64,000 nucleotides of DNA from Catonia carolina. Taxonomy: Eukaryota; Arthropoda; Insecta; Hemiptera; Achilidae. Of this stretch, positions 1 to 11,250 are shown piece after piece; position 1 is the stretch's first letter, and every line of letters starts with the position of its first letter. The DNA is taken from positions 3,597,501 to 3,661,500 of the forward strand of contig JAQMRL010000016.1 of NCBI GenBank assembly GCA_035578175.1. The letters are read 5' to 3'. The notes below the pieces were generated by a model. It searched no databases. It saw nothing but the letters and a program-made list of their open reading frames with translations, and was not told the origin of the DNA. The position numbers and the translations under genes were made by a program.

Positions 1-99
1 AAGCAAATATGAGAAAATCTGAGTAATGTCGTTAGAATAAAAACACAAACGACACTCAGTAGTGTGTTTAAAAAAGACCAAACTGTGAAGAAACAAAAA

Positions 100-710
100 A
101 ATATATCTATACAAAATCAAACTTGATGAACCGTGAATCAACATCCCGAAACACAAAGTGTTGAAGTTGGAGATGACAATGACGATGGTAGAGATGAAAA
201 CGACGCCAATTATGAGATGCCGATGATTAGGAGTTGAAGTAGAAAAGATAAAAAAAATTTAAATGACTAACAAAATCATAGATGTAAGTCCAATAATTTA
301 AAGCGTTTTAGTCTGTTAGTATCTTCGTTGTTGGCAAGGAGGATAATCGCTAATGGATTCTGATGGTCTTCTAGTTTTTGTAAATGTTTTTCGCTATGTT
401 GTTTAATTTCTTCTTTTATGAAGGGCAGGTTTAGGTAATTGTGTACTATTTCATTTGTTACGTACCATGGGGCTGCAGTGATCAGTCTCAGCCATTTTGA
501 TTGAAACCGCTGCAGTATTTCTGTATTTGATGAACTAGCTGTACCCCGTAGCTCTAACCCATACGTCCAAATTGGTTTTAGTATTACTTTGTATACGAGT
601 ACTTTATTTTCACGGGAGAGTTTAACTTGATTCTTTATAAAGTATACTTGATTGTAAACCGACCAATTACAAACGTCTGTAAAAGTATTCCTGCACCTTT
701 CAACAAACAC
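100..710 (-). pseudogene. jockey-type non-LTR retrotransposon, 3' end
   Basis: Minus strand. An open frame of 144 codons (276-710) reads as the C-terminal end of a jockey-clade reverse transcriptase. The stretch LKPIWTYGLELRGTASSSN, followed by ILQRFQSKWLRLITAAPWYV and then NEIVHNYLNLP, is the conserved tail that follows the polymerase domain in insect jockey elements. The catalytic polymerase core (YADD) and the endonuclease are absent, so this is a 5'-truncated copy, the usual product of aborted target-primed reverse transcription. Bases 100-275 are probably its 3' UTR: a GATGA-rich stretch here recurs near 22330-22420 next to another fragment of the same element. The methionine at 710 is only the first ATG in the truncated frame. 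Family identity is from remembered conservation; truncation is seen directly. Confidence 0.75.
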
Positions 711-760
711 TCGTACAAAACAAAATGTCCACTAATCAAAACAACTATTTCTTATTTAGA

Positions 761-795
761 AATAATAATAATAATAATAATAATAATAATTAATT
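761..795. repeat. (AAT)n microsatellite
   Basis: About ten AAT units followed by a TTAATTAATTA run. It lies just upstream of the jockey fragment. Confidence 0.9.
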
Positions 796-804
796 AATTA
801 CTAA

Positions 805-890
805 GATTACAAAAAAAAACTAGTGTGAAATATTCACACGAATTTCTCTTACCGTTGTACATAATTAAACATATAATAATTCATGTTTAT
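805..890 (-). repeat. ACT-family 3'-end fragment
   Basis: Matches the terminal hairpin and the ACTTTCTCTTGCC-like block of the ACT family (compare 19213-19270), here diverged (TTTCTCTTACCG). A second diverged piece of the same family lies at about 1348-1455 beyond the family R copy, so the R copy may have split one ACT element. Confidence 0.5.
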
Positions 891-902
891 TCATATGTAA
901 AC

Positions 903-1311
903 AATTGTTGTTGTTTAGGTCATCAACCGAAGGGCTGGTTTGAACCTCTCTAGAGGTTTTACTAAGTAAAACGAGGAGTGAGGTGGTTTACCATTGCCAC
1001 AACTCACTCAGTGGAAAAGTACGCTTATCACCATGCCGGGCCCTCTGAAAAGCACATATTTTCCACTCTGCAAATGACACCTTCACTTCATTCACCACAG
1101 GGTCCAACTGTATAATGAAATTCAACTTCATCACTTTCAGAAGAGATAACTCTGATTGGTGTATTTTACACACCTACCTCTTCTGTTCTTAAATGATTCA
1201 CTCATTTAATTGGGTGACCATGTGATAAGAAACAGAACTATTTATTTTAGCCCTGCAACTGACAGATTGAGTGTAAATAATTTGACACTCCACCTGTCTG
1301 TTATGGGCAAA
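903..1311 (-). mobile_element. Family R retroposon, near full length
   Basis: Complement of the family that starts CCCATAACAGACAGGTGG and ends with GGTCATCAGCC-type text and (AAC)n. This copy runs from its (TTG)n tail at about 905 to the start motif at about 1311. Compare 7002-7396, 16138-16531 and 21307-21702. Non-coding. The AAC-repeat tail and variable target duplications (see the copy at 16138) suggest LINE-driven retroposition rather than cut-and-paste transposition. Confidence 0.7.
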
Positions 1312-1347
1312 TGTGAACAATATAAAATGAAAAATATATCGTAATTT

Positions 1348-1455
1348 TAATCATGAGTGAATGTTGCTCAATGAAAATTAACCTCTGTAGAGCTTAAAAA
1401 CACGGAAAAACAGTATTTGACACTAAACTAAGCACTGTGGAGAAAAACCGCTTGA
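1348..1455 (-). repeat. ACT-family internal fragment
   Basis: Diverged match to the ACT segment around TAATCATGAGTGAA, then an AAAAACGGAAAA block, then ACTAAACTAGGCTCTGTAGAG. It is truncated on both sides. Confidence 0.45.
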
Positions 1456-1521
1456 AATAAATTCAGGCACGCATCCAGAAAGTTTTTCAGGGGGGAAAAA
1501 TAGAAAATTGTGTACAAAACA

Positions 1522-1523
<2 letters not shown>

Positions 1524-1586
<63 letters not shown>
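1524..1586. repeat. (CA)n microsatellite
   Basis: Uninterrupted CA dinucleotide run of about 31 units. Open frames of poly(Val-Cys) or poly(Thr-His) across it are artefacts. Confidence 0.95.
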
Positions 1587-1589
<3 letters not shown>

Positions 1590-1625
1590 TACTATATTTT
1601 TTCATTCCAAATGTGGTAAATTTTT

Positions 1626-1955
1626 TTGCAATCTGTTCAATTTAGAACAATAAGAAACCCCATGACTCAGGAGATGAGGATGATGAGTAAATGAGGTGTA
1701 GATTTGTACAGACCCACGCCGACCATTCCTCAGAGGTTTGGTTTGTTGAACCTTGACCATCTTTTTTTTATTGTCAAAAATAACGTTAAACCAAAAAAAA
1801 TTGACCATAAAAGTACACCGATGATAACAACTGTCTAGCATTGAAATCCGTATAAAAGTAACTACTTTTACTAGGATTTCAACCTGGAACGTTCGTCTCC
1901 GAAAATCAGCTGTTAAACAGCTGACTCCCGGCGACGAATTTACCAACCCGGTGGT
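1626..1955 (-). mobile_element. SINE-B copy, diverged
   Basis: Minus-strand SINE-B: tail GCAATCTGTTCAA at about 1630, tRNA-like head complement CCAACCCGGTGG at about 1942. The middle is disturbed around 1745-1805 by AT-rich sequence holding a GTTAAACC-like SINE-A tail fragment. The palindrome arm is degraded here (GAAAATCAGCTGTTAAACAG then CTGACTCCC). Confidence 0.75.
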
Positions 1956-2053
1956 CATAATACATAAATAAACATATTTTATTATATGTTGGGGGGGGGC
2001 AAATGCCCCCTTTACCCCATTCTGGATACGTGCCTGAAAGTTGTTGGTTTTTT

Positions 2054-3120
<1,067 letters not shown>

Positions 3121-3463
3121 ATTTTCTATAACTTTTTTTTCTAATTTATTTAATTATTTAAAGTCGTATCAACTGCTTAGTGATTAGTGACTACGGTGGA
3201 TTATTAACTTGGAAAACTTGCCCCTACATACTTTAAATATATTGTGACACTTATTGCTAAGGTCCGTTTCGGGATCTAGGTTATTAAATAATTAATACAC
3301 TAAAGTTTACAATTACAAATATTTATTTCACTAAAAGATTACAGAATAAATGATTAAACTAATTATAATTAAGTAATACAATAAATGATTTAATAATTCA
3401 CTTAAAATAGATAATTGACAATAAATAACTTACTTAGCTTACTTACAATCACTTTTATAGATT

Positions 3464-3623
3464 GCCGGCCGCATTGGCGCAGTTGGTAACGTGCTCGCCT
3501 CTCATCATGCGGTCTTGGGTTCGAATCCCATTCAGGCACGGAATTTTTTCATACGTTACAAAATATCATTTCATCCTTCACCGTCTGCATTAGCAGTAAT
3601 TGCAGAACAGTCGGACGTTAAAC

Positions 3624-3665
<42 letters not shown>
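3464..3665 (+). mobile_element. SINE-A copy with 13-bp target duplication
   Basis: tRNA-derived SINE. Box A is TGGCGCAGTTGG and box B is GGTTCGAATCC. A body follows with ACGTTACAAAA, a CTGCATTAGCAG hairpin and GTCGGACGTTAAACC, then a poly-A tail of more than 40 nt. It is flanked by the perfect direct repeat ACTTTTATAGATT at 3451-3463 and 3666-3678, showing LINE-type retroposition into the LTR. The long pure A-tail suggests a young insertion. Confidence 0.92.
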
Positions 3666-3668
<3 letters not shown>

Positions 3669-3880
3669 TTTATAGATTACACTAACATACAAAACACAAA
3701 CTGCATTCACAAAAACTACACATTAACTTTACAATACACTTACAAAAAGACTTTACACAATACACACACAACAAAGAGACGGTATAACAATCGTTGCTCG
3801 GATGCGTAACTTGTAGACGCACCGCTATAATCGCACAGCAAAGATCACACGAATACTGACTGGACCGCGCTCGGGGGTCT

Positions 3881-3890
3881 CCTTTTATAA
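3881..3890 (-). promoter_or_regulatory. LTR TATA box
   Basis: TTATAAAAGG on the minus strand, with initiator TCAGT at 3859-3855, about 32 nt downstream. This is the expected core promoter spacing for a gypsy-type LTR. Confidence 0.6.
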
Positions 3891-4413
3891 TCATTCACAA
3901 AGATCGTTCCAGAACAAAGTAGAGAAATCATAAAGTACAAAAATAACTCTTTATTAATGAATGCTAGAAAAATCCCTTTGTTAACAAGTCAACTATTGTA
4001 AATAGAAAACGTAAACAACCTCATAAACAACTTCATAAAAATAGCTGTACACAATACCCTTTTATAATAGGCGTACCCTTTATGGTTAAAACTGTCATTT
4101 ATTGCTGCTAATGTGTTGTTATTTTTATTATTCCTTAACTATTTTTATGAATGGAATTCTGGAACATTCGTGATCCGTCTAGTCGATCCTGTTACATTAT
4201 TATAGACATATTTGCACTGCATATAGGGCAAGTGTTCCAACGCGACGTGTCATTGCGATTTTTTTTATGTAATTCTGTTGCAAATTAGTAATTCTATGTG
4301 TACCAAAGTTTAATTTATAAGAAACGTAGTGATACCAAAACTCAATGAGAAATGCATCTAAAACATTTACACAAAGATAATTAAAAAAAAGTGGGAAAAC
4401 ATGCCTCGGTCTA

Positions 4414-5582
4414 CACTTATGTCCACACTCGTGCGCTTTCTTATTCGACGTTCGATTCGACGTCGCATGCGCTTAGAGGCATGCCATTTCACCGGTCCGT
4501 ACTCGTTTGAAGGGCTTTATCTCAAAAAAAACATAACGAATATTTTTGAACACTACACTAAATTAAAGCCTGTTCTTTCCTGCGTTGATTGGTTTGACTT
4601 GATTATTTTAACTTAAAACTAGTCTGAGATGTAGCAATTTATGCATAAAGAGTACTTAGATTTTAGCCGGTTTTCCGTTAATGCAGTTTTAAACGTCCAT
4701 TACTCCGTCCAGGCTTTTCATAAAAGAACAGCGTCGAAGTACGTTGAAGATCACAGTTTTCTCTATATGAACATTTAAAAATAGAAGTCTGATATTCTAT
4801 TCTAAAATGCCGGCCTTTTTTTTAAAAAAAAAAAAAGTGTATTTTGGCTTCACGTAAACAGAGGGAAATGATTTTGGACTGAACCATGAATTTTTACAGC
4901 AGTTTTGTGCCATGTATCGTATTTTTCATTTGAAAACTGAGCTCTATAGCGGTATCCGCTCCGAGTAGAGTATAGCGTTTAGAAAAACAAACTTTTGTGT
5001 TTTTCCTGCTGCAACTCATTCCGTAGCTCATTTTAAATAATTTAACTATGTTTTTATTTAAAAAAAATAAACGCTTTGCTTGACATAACACCGTTGTGAA
5101 AATGAATGGTTAGGTCCAAAAATCATTTCCCTACCCTTACGTGGAGCCAAAAAAGCACTTTTTTTAAAAAATGGCCTGCATATTAAAACGGAACATGAGA
5201 TTTAACTTTTAAAATATTCATATTATAGAAAAAAAACTCTGATCTTCAACGTACCTAAGCGCCGATTTTTATGAAAAGCCTGGACGGAGTAACGGACGTT
5301 TAAAGACCACATTAACGGAATACCGGCTATAAACTGAGTACTTTTTTGCGTAAATTGCTGGAGTTATCTCCGATTAATTTCTAAATATAACAATCTAAAT
5401 CAAACCATTCAATGCAGGAAGGAACAGGCTTTAATTTAGTGCATTGTTCAAAAATATTTATGTTTTTTTTTTAAGATAAATTTCTTCAAACGAGTGCGGG
5501 AAGGTGGCATGCCTCTAAGCGCATGCGACATCGAATCGAACGTCGAATAACGTACGAATAGCGCACGAGTATGGACATACCT
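4414..5582. mobile_element. Foldback element with ~480-bp inverted arms
   Basis: The left arm (about 4414-4895) is repeated in inverted orientation at about 5097-5582, separated by about 200 bp. Shared landmarks: GCATGCGCTTAGAGGCATGC (4466-4485 and complement 5508-5527), TTAAAGCCTGTTC, TTCCGTTAATG, ACTCCGTCCAGGCTTTTCAT, GTACGTTGAAGATCA and GGAAATGATTTT. The arms differ by scattered substitutions and small indels, so they have aged. No transposase; the 71-codon frame at 4401-4616 lies inside an arm and is not credible. Class unknown, structurally a foldback or long-TIR MITE. Confidence 0.8.
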
Positions 5583-6228
5583 TATCTCTTCTGTCAGTCA
5601 TTCCCGCTACTACTGAATTTGTTTATTATAACCACCTCCCGAAAGAACCTGGATGTTAAAGTAATATATATAATATTACAGTACTTTTTATAAACAATAT
5701 ATTTTTTATAAGTTGATTGTGTGCGAATGTCAGACAGTTTGGTTCGGTTGAGTTGGACGCTTTTCTTGCGGAACGGTAAATGGACGCAGTCAGTAGAGGC
5801 GAACTTGAACGGAGTGGTCGCACAAAATAATAACGCAACCTACTGCGACCTAATCAAGATGGTCAACTAACGTGAGAATCCAATTATGATTGTTTAAGTC
5901 TTTCAAACTTGTACATAACACGCGACCTTCTGCTACTTAATTAATAATTAATTTACAATCAATTTTACTTGTACAAAATTTCAAACTTTGTTGTTTTACT
6001 TGGATGAATCTTACATCAAGGTTAAAATCACGACAACTTTATTAAAGTTTCTTTGATAAATTGCAAAATCATCCAAACGACCTCGCTCGACAAATGGCCA
6101 TTCAAAATTTTCCAAATTTTCGACGTCTTCGCCGTGTTTGGTGTAGAGATCTTCTTCGATAATATCCTATCATTATCTTCGTCATCAACATCACATCTTG
6201 ATGTACATGAACATACATCGCGCCAATG
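5583..6228. other. Unannotated AT-rich stretch
   Basis: I see no gene, SINE or recognised repeat here. It is AT-rich with short runs only. Confidence 0.4.
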
Positions 6229-6412
6229 CCGGCCGCATTGGCGCAGTTGGTAACGTACTCGCCTCTCACCATGCGGTCGTGGGTTCGAATTCCACTCAGG
6301 CACGGCATATTTTCATACGTTACAAAAAATAATTTCATCCGACATTGCATAAAGTTCCACCCCAACGTCGTCGCTAATGACCGTTGCAGTTGATGCGACG
6401 TTAGAAAAAAAA
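6229..6412 (+). mobile_element. SINE-A variant with SINE-D-like tail
   Basis: The head is SINE-A (GCCGGCCGCATTGGCGCAG, box B GGTTCGAATTCC). After CATACGTTACAAAA the 3' part changes to a sequence containing GTCGCTAATGACC and GTTGATGCGACGTTA, which resembles the tail of SINE-D (compare 18719-18760 and 48170-48215). A second copy of this hybrid lies at 60203-60377. Confidence 0.75.
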
Positions 6413-7001
6413 CACATCTTAATCTTTTCACCGTTGGGCTTTCATTTTCATTTCCATCAAGATCATCTTCATCACAGCATGATTACGTCATCCTGGAGAA
6501 TACACTGGTGGGTGTGACCCCTCCTTCCACGCCTAATAATAACTTTCATCAAATCTAGTGGTGGTGCTTTAATGTATAGCATAGTATTCTAGATTTATAA
6601 AATTAAAGACAAAAAAAAGGTTAGAATGATGTTCGTTATATAGGGTCATCATAAAATAATGTGCGGTTGCAGTAATATAGACCAAGACAGAGTAGGAACA
6701 TTTTCAGATGCTTTATTCTTTATTCTCTGATAGCCTCCAAACCAAAAGTTAGTGTAACAGTAGTTCTAATCTTAACTTTGCTTTGGTTTGTTTAGACCAA
6801 GTTCACTAATAAAGAAATATAGACACTGAATTCACGAGATTGCCTTTTGCGTATGGATGGGCTGTGAGGAAGGGAAATGAAAATTTAACAGTGCTGCCAA
6901 CCTCAACAGTGAGACACTTTTCGTACATTTTACTACCGTGCAGTTTTTACATACATTTTGTAAGCTGTGGTTTATTCTGAGAAAATGTTTCTTTATAAAC
7001 C

Positions 7002-7396
7002 TGTTGTTGTTTAGGTCATCAGCCAAAAGGCTGGTTTGAACCTGTAGAGGTTTTACTAAGTAAAACGAGGAGTGAGGTGGTTTACCGTTGCCTTCCTCAC
7101 TGAGTGGAAAAGTACGCTTATCAGCATGCCGGGCCCTCTGAAAAGCACATATTTTCCAGTCTGCAAATGACACCTTCACTTCATTCACCACAGGGTCTGG
7201 CTGTATAATGAAATTCATTACTTTCAGAGGAGATAACTCTGATTAGTGTCTTTTGCACCTCTACCTCTTCTGTTCTTAAATGATTCAGTCATTTAATTGG
7301 CTGACCATGTGATAAGAAACAGAACTATTTATTTTAGCCCTGCAACGAACAGATTGAGTGTAAGTAATTTGACACTCCACCTGTCCGTCATGGGCA
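7002..7396 (-). mobile_element. Family R retroposon in family G
   Basis: Full-length minus-strand copy: (TTG)n then TTAGGTCATCAGCC at the tail side and CCTGTCCGTCATGGGC at the head side. It separates parts of family G that are contiguous in the 54-kb copy (AAGCTGTGGTTTATTC.. and ..AATAAATGTGACCTG), so it inserted after G. Confidence 0.8.
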
Positions 7397-7567
7397 GGAG
7401 AAATAAGTGTGACCTGTAATACTGTCTATAGCTTAATTTATATGACTAGAAATGTTTAATTTACTGTAATTACCGGCTACCGTGCTCCATTGGAACAAAA
7501 TTTTCTACGAATGATTCGCCTTCTTTGCTATCACTGTCACCGGCGTCTTCACTATCAGTGTCACTAG

Positions 7568-7855
7568 TTACCCTAATCTACCTAACCGTTTCCTTTTCTC
7601 ACCAGGTGTCAACAAAACTGTTGATGAAGAATTGTCTTCTTCAATGTCTTTAACTTCCTTCTGTATATTTCGAATTGTGGAAAGAGAAACATTACAATAG
7701 TTAGGCGCTCCCTCACGGCTTTTGTTAAGAGGCATGGGTAGGCATTTTTGTTTAGCTTCAACTTCACAACATTTTATTACATCGCATATTATATTTCGTT
7801 CAGCATGTTTTATAATAAATAGTTTTATAGTAGTTTGTAGTAATAGTTTGACCAC
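7568..7855 (-). pseudogene. Possible transposase N-terminal fragment
   Basis: A 95-codon minus-strand frame. It contains PLNKSREGAPNYCNVSLSTI and then RNIQKEVKDIEED and LLTPGEKRKRLGR. That order (a helix-turn-helix with S..TIRNI, then a T/SPGKKRKR basic tail) is like the N-terminal DNA-binding part of Tc1/mariner-related proteins common in hemipteran genomes. No DDE catalytic part follows. The copy at 54 kb keeps only broken traces (about 54345-54500). Function is inferred weakly from motif order; it could be another helix-turn-helix fragment. Confidence 0.35.
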
Positions 7856-8142
7856 GTTTTCAAGATACCGACATTTGTGTTTACGGTAAATAAAAACAAT
7901 TATATTGGTACAGTTAACCTACAAAAGGTTCCACGATATGCTGTATATGCTCGGGGTATAGTATAAGTTGTTATGTTTGTCGTACTGAAATTAAAACAGT
8001 CGCGCATGTGTACTGATGCTTTTCCCCCTTTACCCGCTCGATGCAAATAAGGGCAAACTCGTGCCTTAAGTGACTATAGCAAAATGTGTTTTGTTGTTGG
8101 ATGAATTGAAGTCTGTAATTTCAGTTCGATGTGATTGTGGAA

Positions 8143-8508
8143 AAGATGCCTGTAACAGGCAGGTGGAGTGTTAAATTATTTGCACTCGATCTGTTAGTTC
8201 CCTCTCCGTTATCAGACGGTCACCCAATTATATGAGTGAATCATTTAACAACAGACGAGATAGAGGTGTACTGTGACACTAGTCACAGTTATCTCCTATT
8301 TCATTATACAGTTGGACCTTGTGGTGAATGAAGTGATCGTGTCTTTTGCAGGGTAGAAAGAAGATGCTCTTCAGAGGGCCCTGCATGCTGTTAACCATAC
8401 TTTTCCACTCAGTGAGGATGGCATTAATAAACCACATCCACCACGTTTAACTTAGTAAAGCCTCTAGAGGTTCTAACCAACCTTTCGGTTGATGACCTAA
8501 ACAACAAA
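8143..8508 (+). mobile_element. Family R retroposon, diverged
   Basis: Plus-strand copy: GCCTGTAACAGGCAGGTGGA at the start and GATGACCTAAACAACAAA at the end. It is more diverged than the other copies. Confidence 0.75.
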
Positions 8509-8514
8509 TATGGA

Positions 8515-8740
8515 AAGGATCAGCCACATGAAAATGATGTACGAAGTTGATTAAAACAATTTGAAGAAACTGGGTCTAGATGTCGCACCCTCACACTTTT
8601 ATGCATTTGTCACTCAGGCTTTGAATGAACAATTTTCATATCGATGGGTACGCCGAAAAGACCTATACTCTGGCCTCCAAGGAGTCTATAGTCCAGCCTC
8701 TCTTAGTTTGCTCCTAATGTAAACAAATAATGACGTCACT
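8515..8740 (+). pseudogene. Decayed Tc1/mariner-like transposase remnant
   Basis: Plus strand, in broken frames. One frame reads ENDVRS, a stop, then LKQFEETGSR, resembling the helix-turn-helix linker (..VRRWLKQFKETGSV..) of Tc1/mariner relatives. About 60 nt further, another frame reads ALNEQFSYRWVRRK and an overlapping frame reads RPILWPPRSL, resembling the text before the third catalytic aspartate (RWIGRRGP..WPPRSPDL). The middle and all three catalytic aspartates are missing, so it is an internally deleted, frameshifted relic. Assignment rests on recalled family motifs. Confidence 0.45.
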
Positions 8741-8839
8741 GAGCATGCGCATTATATCAAAATGTCTATACGCTGATTAAAAAGTAACAACAAAATACTT
8801 TCTAAAATATTTAAATACAAAATATATATTTTTTTTTAA

Positions 8840-9158
8840 TTCCTAATATGTGTACGTTGCAATCTGTTCAACTCAGAACAATAAGCAACCCCATGACCCA
8901 ATGAGATGAGGATGATGTATATGACGTGTAAATGAGACTGTGTAGTCTTGTACAGACTCAAGTCGACCATTCCTGAGAGAGTATGGTTAATTGAACCCCA
9001 ACCATCAAAGTACACCGGCAACCACTGTCTAGTATTCAAATCCGTATAAAAATAACTACCTTTACTAGCATTTAAACCAGGAACCTTCGTCTCCAAAAAT
9101 CAGCTGTTAAAACAGCTAATTTTGGCGACGACTTTACCTCTAGACCAACCCGGTGGGT
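8840..9158 (-). mobile_element. SINE-B copy, full length
   Basis: Minus strand. Tail AATATGTGTACGTTGCAATC at the left; head complement CTAGACCAACCCGGTGGG at the right. Box B complement (GGATTTGAACC-like) is mutated to GCATTTAAACC. The palindrome has decayed (AATCAGCTGTTAAAACAGCT). Confidence 0.85.
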
Positions 9159-9614
9159 CAAAATACTTTTAAAAGTATTTTTCTGAATGAAATTGTTAGG
9201 CCTACATCATATCATGACTGGTGTTTTTAGTACTTTAAGTACTTATAATTTAAAAAATAGTTAACTTAATAGGAATACATCTGTAAAGTGGTAGACTCTA
9301 GCGTGCACCCTGTAGTAGGTGGCTTCTGTTTGTTGACAGAAGGAGGAGGAGGAGCAAACTAACAACGGCTTAACTGTAGACCAGACACCTTGCAATTTTT
9401 TCATGTGGGGATACATCAGAAACATTGTTTATTCAAAAAATATTCGTGACGTAAATCACTTAACAGAAAGGAAACGCGATATCAAAAAATTGACATGAAA
9501 ACAGTACCTATTTCCTTTCCGTAGCCTATACATTCATAAACGATCTCTAGCTCCAAGGCTACAAAGAAAATTTTCTCTATTATCAGACGGTCACAAAATT
9601 ATATTATTGAAAAC

Positions 9615-10088
9615 ATTTGTAGAGCATGAAAAATGTAGGAAAAAAATCATAGGAGCCGTTTTTGAGAAAATTGCAAAAAAGTGAAAAATGACACAAATAA
9701 ACTACTACTTCCGGTTGACCGATTTTAATGAAAATGTTCATGTAGGGTCCTCTAGTAGTATCTAACTTAAGTTTCAAGTTTCAAGTTCGTACGATATTCC
9801 GTTCTTGTGATATTTTGTTCACACACAGAACAATCGCTGGGAAATGGTTATTTGGGTTCAGGGAGTCTGAAAAACATGTTTTTTTTGGGTTAAGGGGCGA
9901 AAACTCCATTTGGAAAAATTGACTTGAAAACATTACTTTCCTACCCTTTTTTTATATTTATTTCAATTTTTTCAATTCGAGTTTATGCCTCTTAACCCAA
10001 AAGAAAACATGTCAGCAATTGTTCTTTGTGTGACATTGATTGTTTGATTGTGAAATGAAAACAATACTTTCCTTCCCTACATATTGAT
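9615..10088. repeat. ACT-family fragments in opposite orientations
   Basis: About 9615-9945 is a minus-orientation ACT fragment (TTTTTGAGAAAATTGCAAAA, ACTTCCGGTTGACCGATTTT, then a collapsed CACACAC tract and GGGTTCAGGGAGTCTG). About 9950-10088 repeats the 5' part in plus orientation (AACCCAAAAGAAAACATGT). This suggests two truncated copies or an inverted rearrangement. Confidence 0.6.
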
Positions 10089-10089
10089 G

Positions 10090-10265
10090 ACCGGCCCGTT
10101 GGCGTAGTGGTTAGCGCAACTGACTTCTACGCCTGGGTCGCGGGTTCGATTCACTATCAGGTGTGGCATTTTTTTATCACTCGTTTTCATATATCATTAT
10201 TTTCCACCATATGCATTACCAGAAATTACAAAACAGTCCGACGTAAAACCTGAAAAAAATAATAA
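10090..10265 (+). mobile_element. SINE-C copy
   Basis: tRNA-derived: GGCCCGTTGGCGTAGTGG (box A) and GCGGGTTCGATTCAC (box B), then GGTGTGGCATTTTTT, a short body and a tail with GTCCGACGTAAAACC and A-rich sequence. Confidence 0.8.
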
Positions 10266-10770
10266 AAATAAAACCTATTTATTCATATAGTGCATAAGAA
10301 AGTATAAAATAATAATAGGCCAACTAAAAAGTTTTCATAATCATAGATTTTTTTATAGAGCCAACTGAAATGACTATAAATTTGAAATGAAACTGAAAAA
10401 GAGTTACATAATTACAGATGAGAATAAAAAGGATTGTAACCTAATAGTAGGTATGCCTATTTCTTCTATTGCTTGTAACCTTAAAATGTGAGATTAAAAC
10501 AGAAAAATACATAAAAAGTAACCTTCAAAACTAGTTCTAACAAATACAGTAGGCTTTGATGCATTTTAAAACGGTGCACGTGACCTGTCGCACTTGTTTA
10601 CATTCTTTACCATCAAAATTTTACGCATTATTTTTTAAAAATATTGTCATTAAAAAAATTCCTACTATTTTAATCCTAAACTAAATTTTTTCGTTTACTT
10701 ACTCAAAAACAACTTATTAGTCCTCTTTAAATAATAAAAATTTTGTATCAGTTAAACCAATTCAAATGTA
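10266..10770. other. Unannotated AT-rich stretch
   Basis: AT-rich with no recognised repeat, tRNA-like element or credible reading frame. Confidence 0.4.
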
Positions 10771-10774
10771 ATAC

Positions 10775-11250
10775 TGTGACACTTATCTTTAAAATCCGTT
10801 TCGGAATCTGGGTAAATTAAAAAAAAAATTAATTTAATTTTTAATTTGTGTACGTTGCAATCTGTTCAATTGAGAACAATAAGCAACCCCATGACATAAT
10901 GAGATGAGGATGATGTGTATGACGTGTAAATGAGGTGTAGTCTTGTACAGACCCAGGCCGACCATTCGTGAGAGAGTATGGTTAATTAAACCCCAACCAT
11001 CAAAGTACACCCACAACCACTGTCTAGTATTCAAATTCGTGTTAATTAAATAATTAACACACTAAAGTTTAAAATTACAAGTATTTATTACAACTAAAAT
11101 ATTAGCCTACAATTAAATAAGTGACTAGAATCTACAAGTAAATTACAAAATTAAATTACTTAATAAAGGCAAACTAATTATATCAACTAATACAATAAAT
11201 AACTTAACCAACTTACTTAATATTAGTTACAAAAATTGTACAGAATAAAC
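10775..11250 (-). mobile_element. LTR fragment interrupted by SINE-B
   Basis: Starts TGTGACACTTATC, followed by TCCGTTTCGG and, after the SINE-B, AATTAACACACTAAAGTTTA, ACAAGTATTTATT and AATACAATAAATAACTTA. This parallels 3243-3450 of the solo LTR. The remainder, including the promoter, is not recognisable beyond about 11250. Confidence 0.6.
10841..11038 (-). mobile_element. SINE-B 3' fragment
   Basis: Minus strand. It retains the tail (TTTGTGTACGTTGCAATCTG) up to CACTGTCTAGTATTCAAATTCG. The tRNA-like head and palindrome are missing, so it is 5' truncated as expected for incomplete reverse transcription. Confidence 0.8.

Larger units (their letters stand above)
3243..4196 (-). mobile_element. 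Solo LTR, gypsy-like, interrupted by SINE-A
   Basis: On the minus strand the segment starts TGTAACAGGATCG (4196) and ends AAGTGTCACA (3243), giving TG..CA ends with the short inverted repeat TGTRACA. Subtracting the inserted SINE-A leaves about 740 bp, a normal LTR size. A TATA box followed about 32 nt downstream by TCAGT matches the promoter layout of arthropod gypsy-type LTRs. Candidate 4-bp flanks are ATAT and TTAT, which differ at one base. No gag, pol or second LTR is present nearby, hence a solo LTR. Part of the same LTR family appears at 10775-11250. The U3-R-U5 reading is inferred. Confidence 0.65.
6833..8063. mobile_element. Family G DNA transposon remnant
   Basis: Bounded by inverted ends CACGAGATTGCC (6833) and GGCAAACTCGTG (ending 8063). 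The same ends and interior recur at 54020-54744. Shared interior text includes GCGTATGGATGGGCTGTGAG, CAGTGCTGCCAACCTCAACA and CCATTGGAACAAAATTTTCT. A family R copy is inserted at 7002-7396. It carries a broken transposase-like reading frame (7568-7855) and looks like a decayed DNA transposon whose superfamily I cannot fix. Confidence 0.6.

Noticed and set aside
3464..3540. SINE heads as functional tRNA genes
   Set aside because: Box A and B are present but the acceptor and anticodon stems do not fold properly, and poly-A-tailed bodies with target duplications follow. They are SINEs.
4894..5091. 65-codon minus-strand frame in the loop of the foldback
   Set aside because: No recognisable motif and short; the loop shows no other coding sign.
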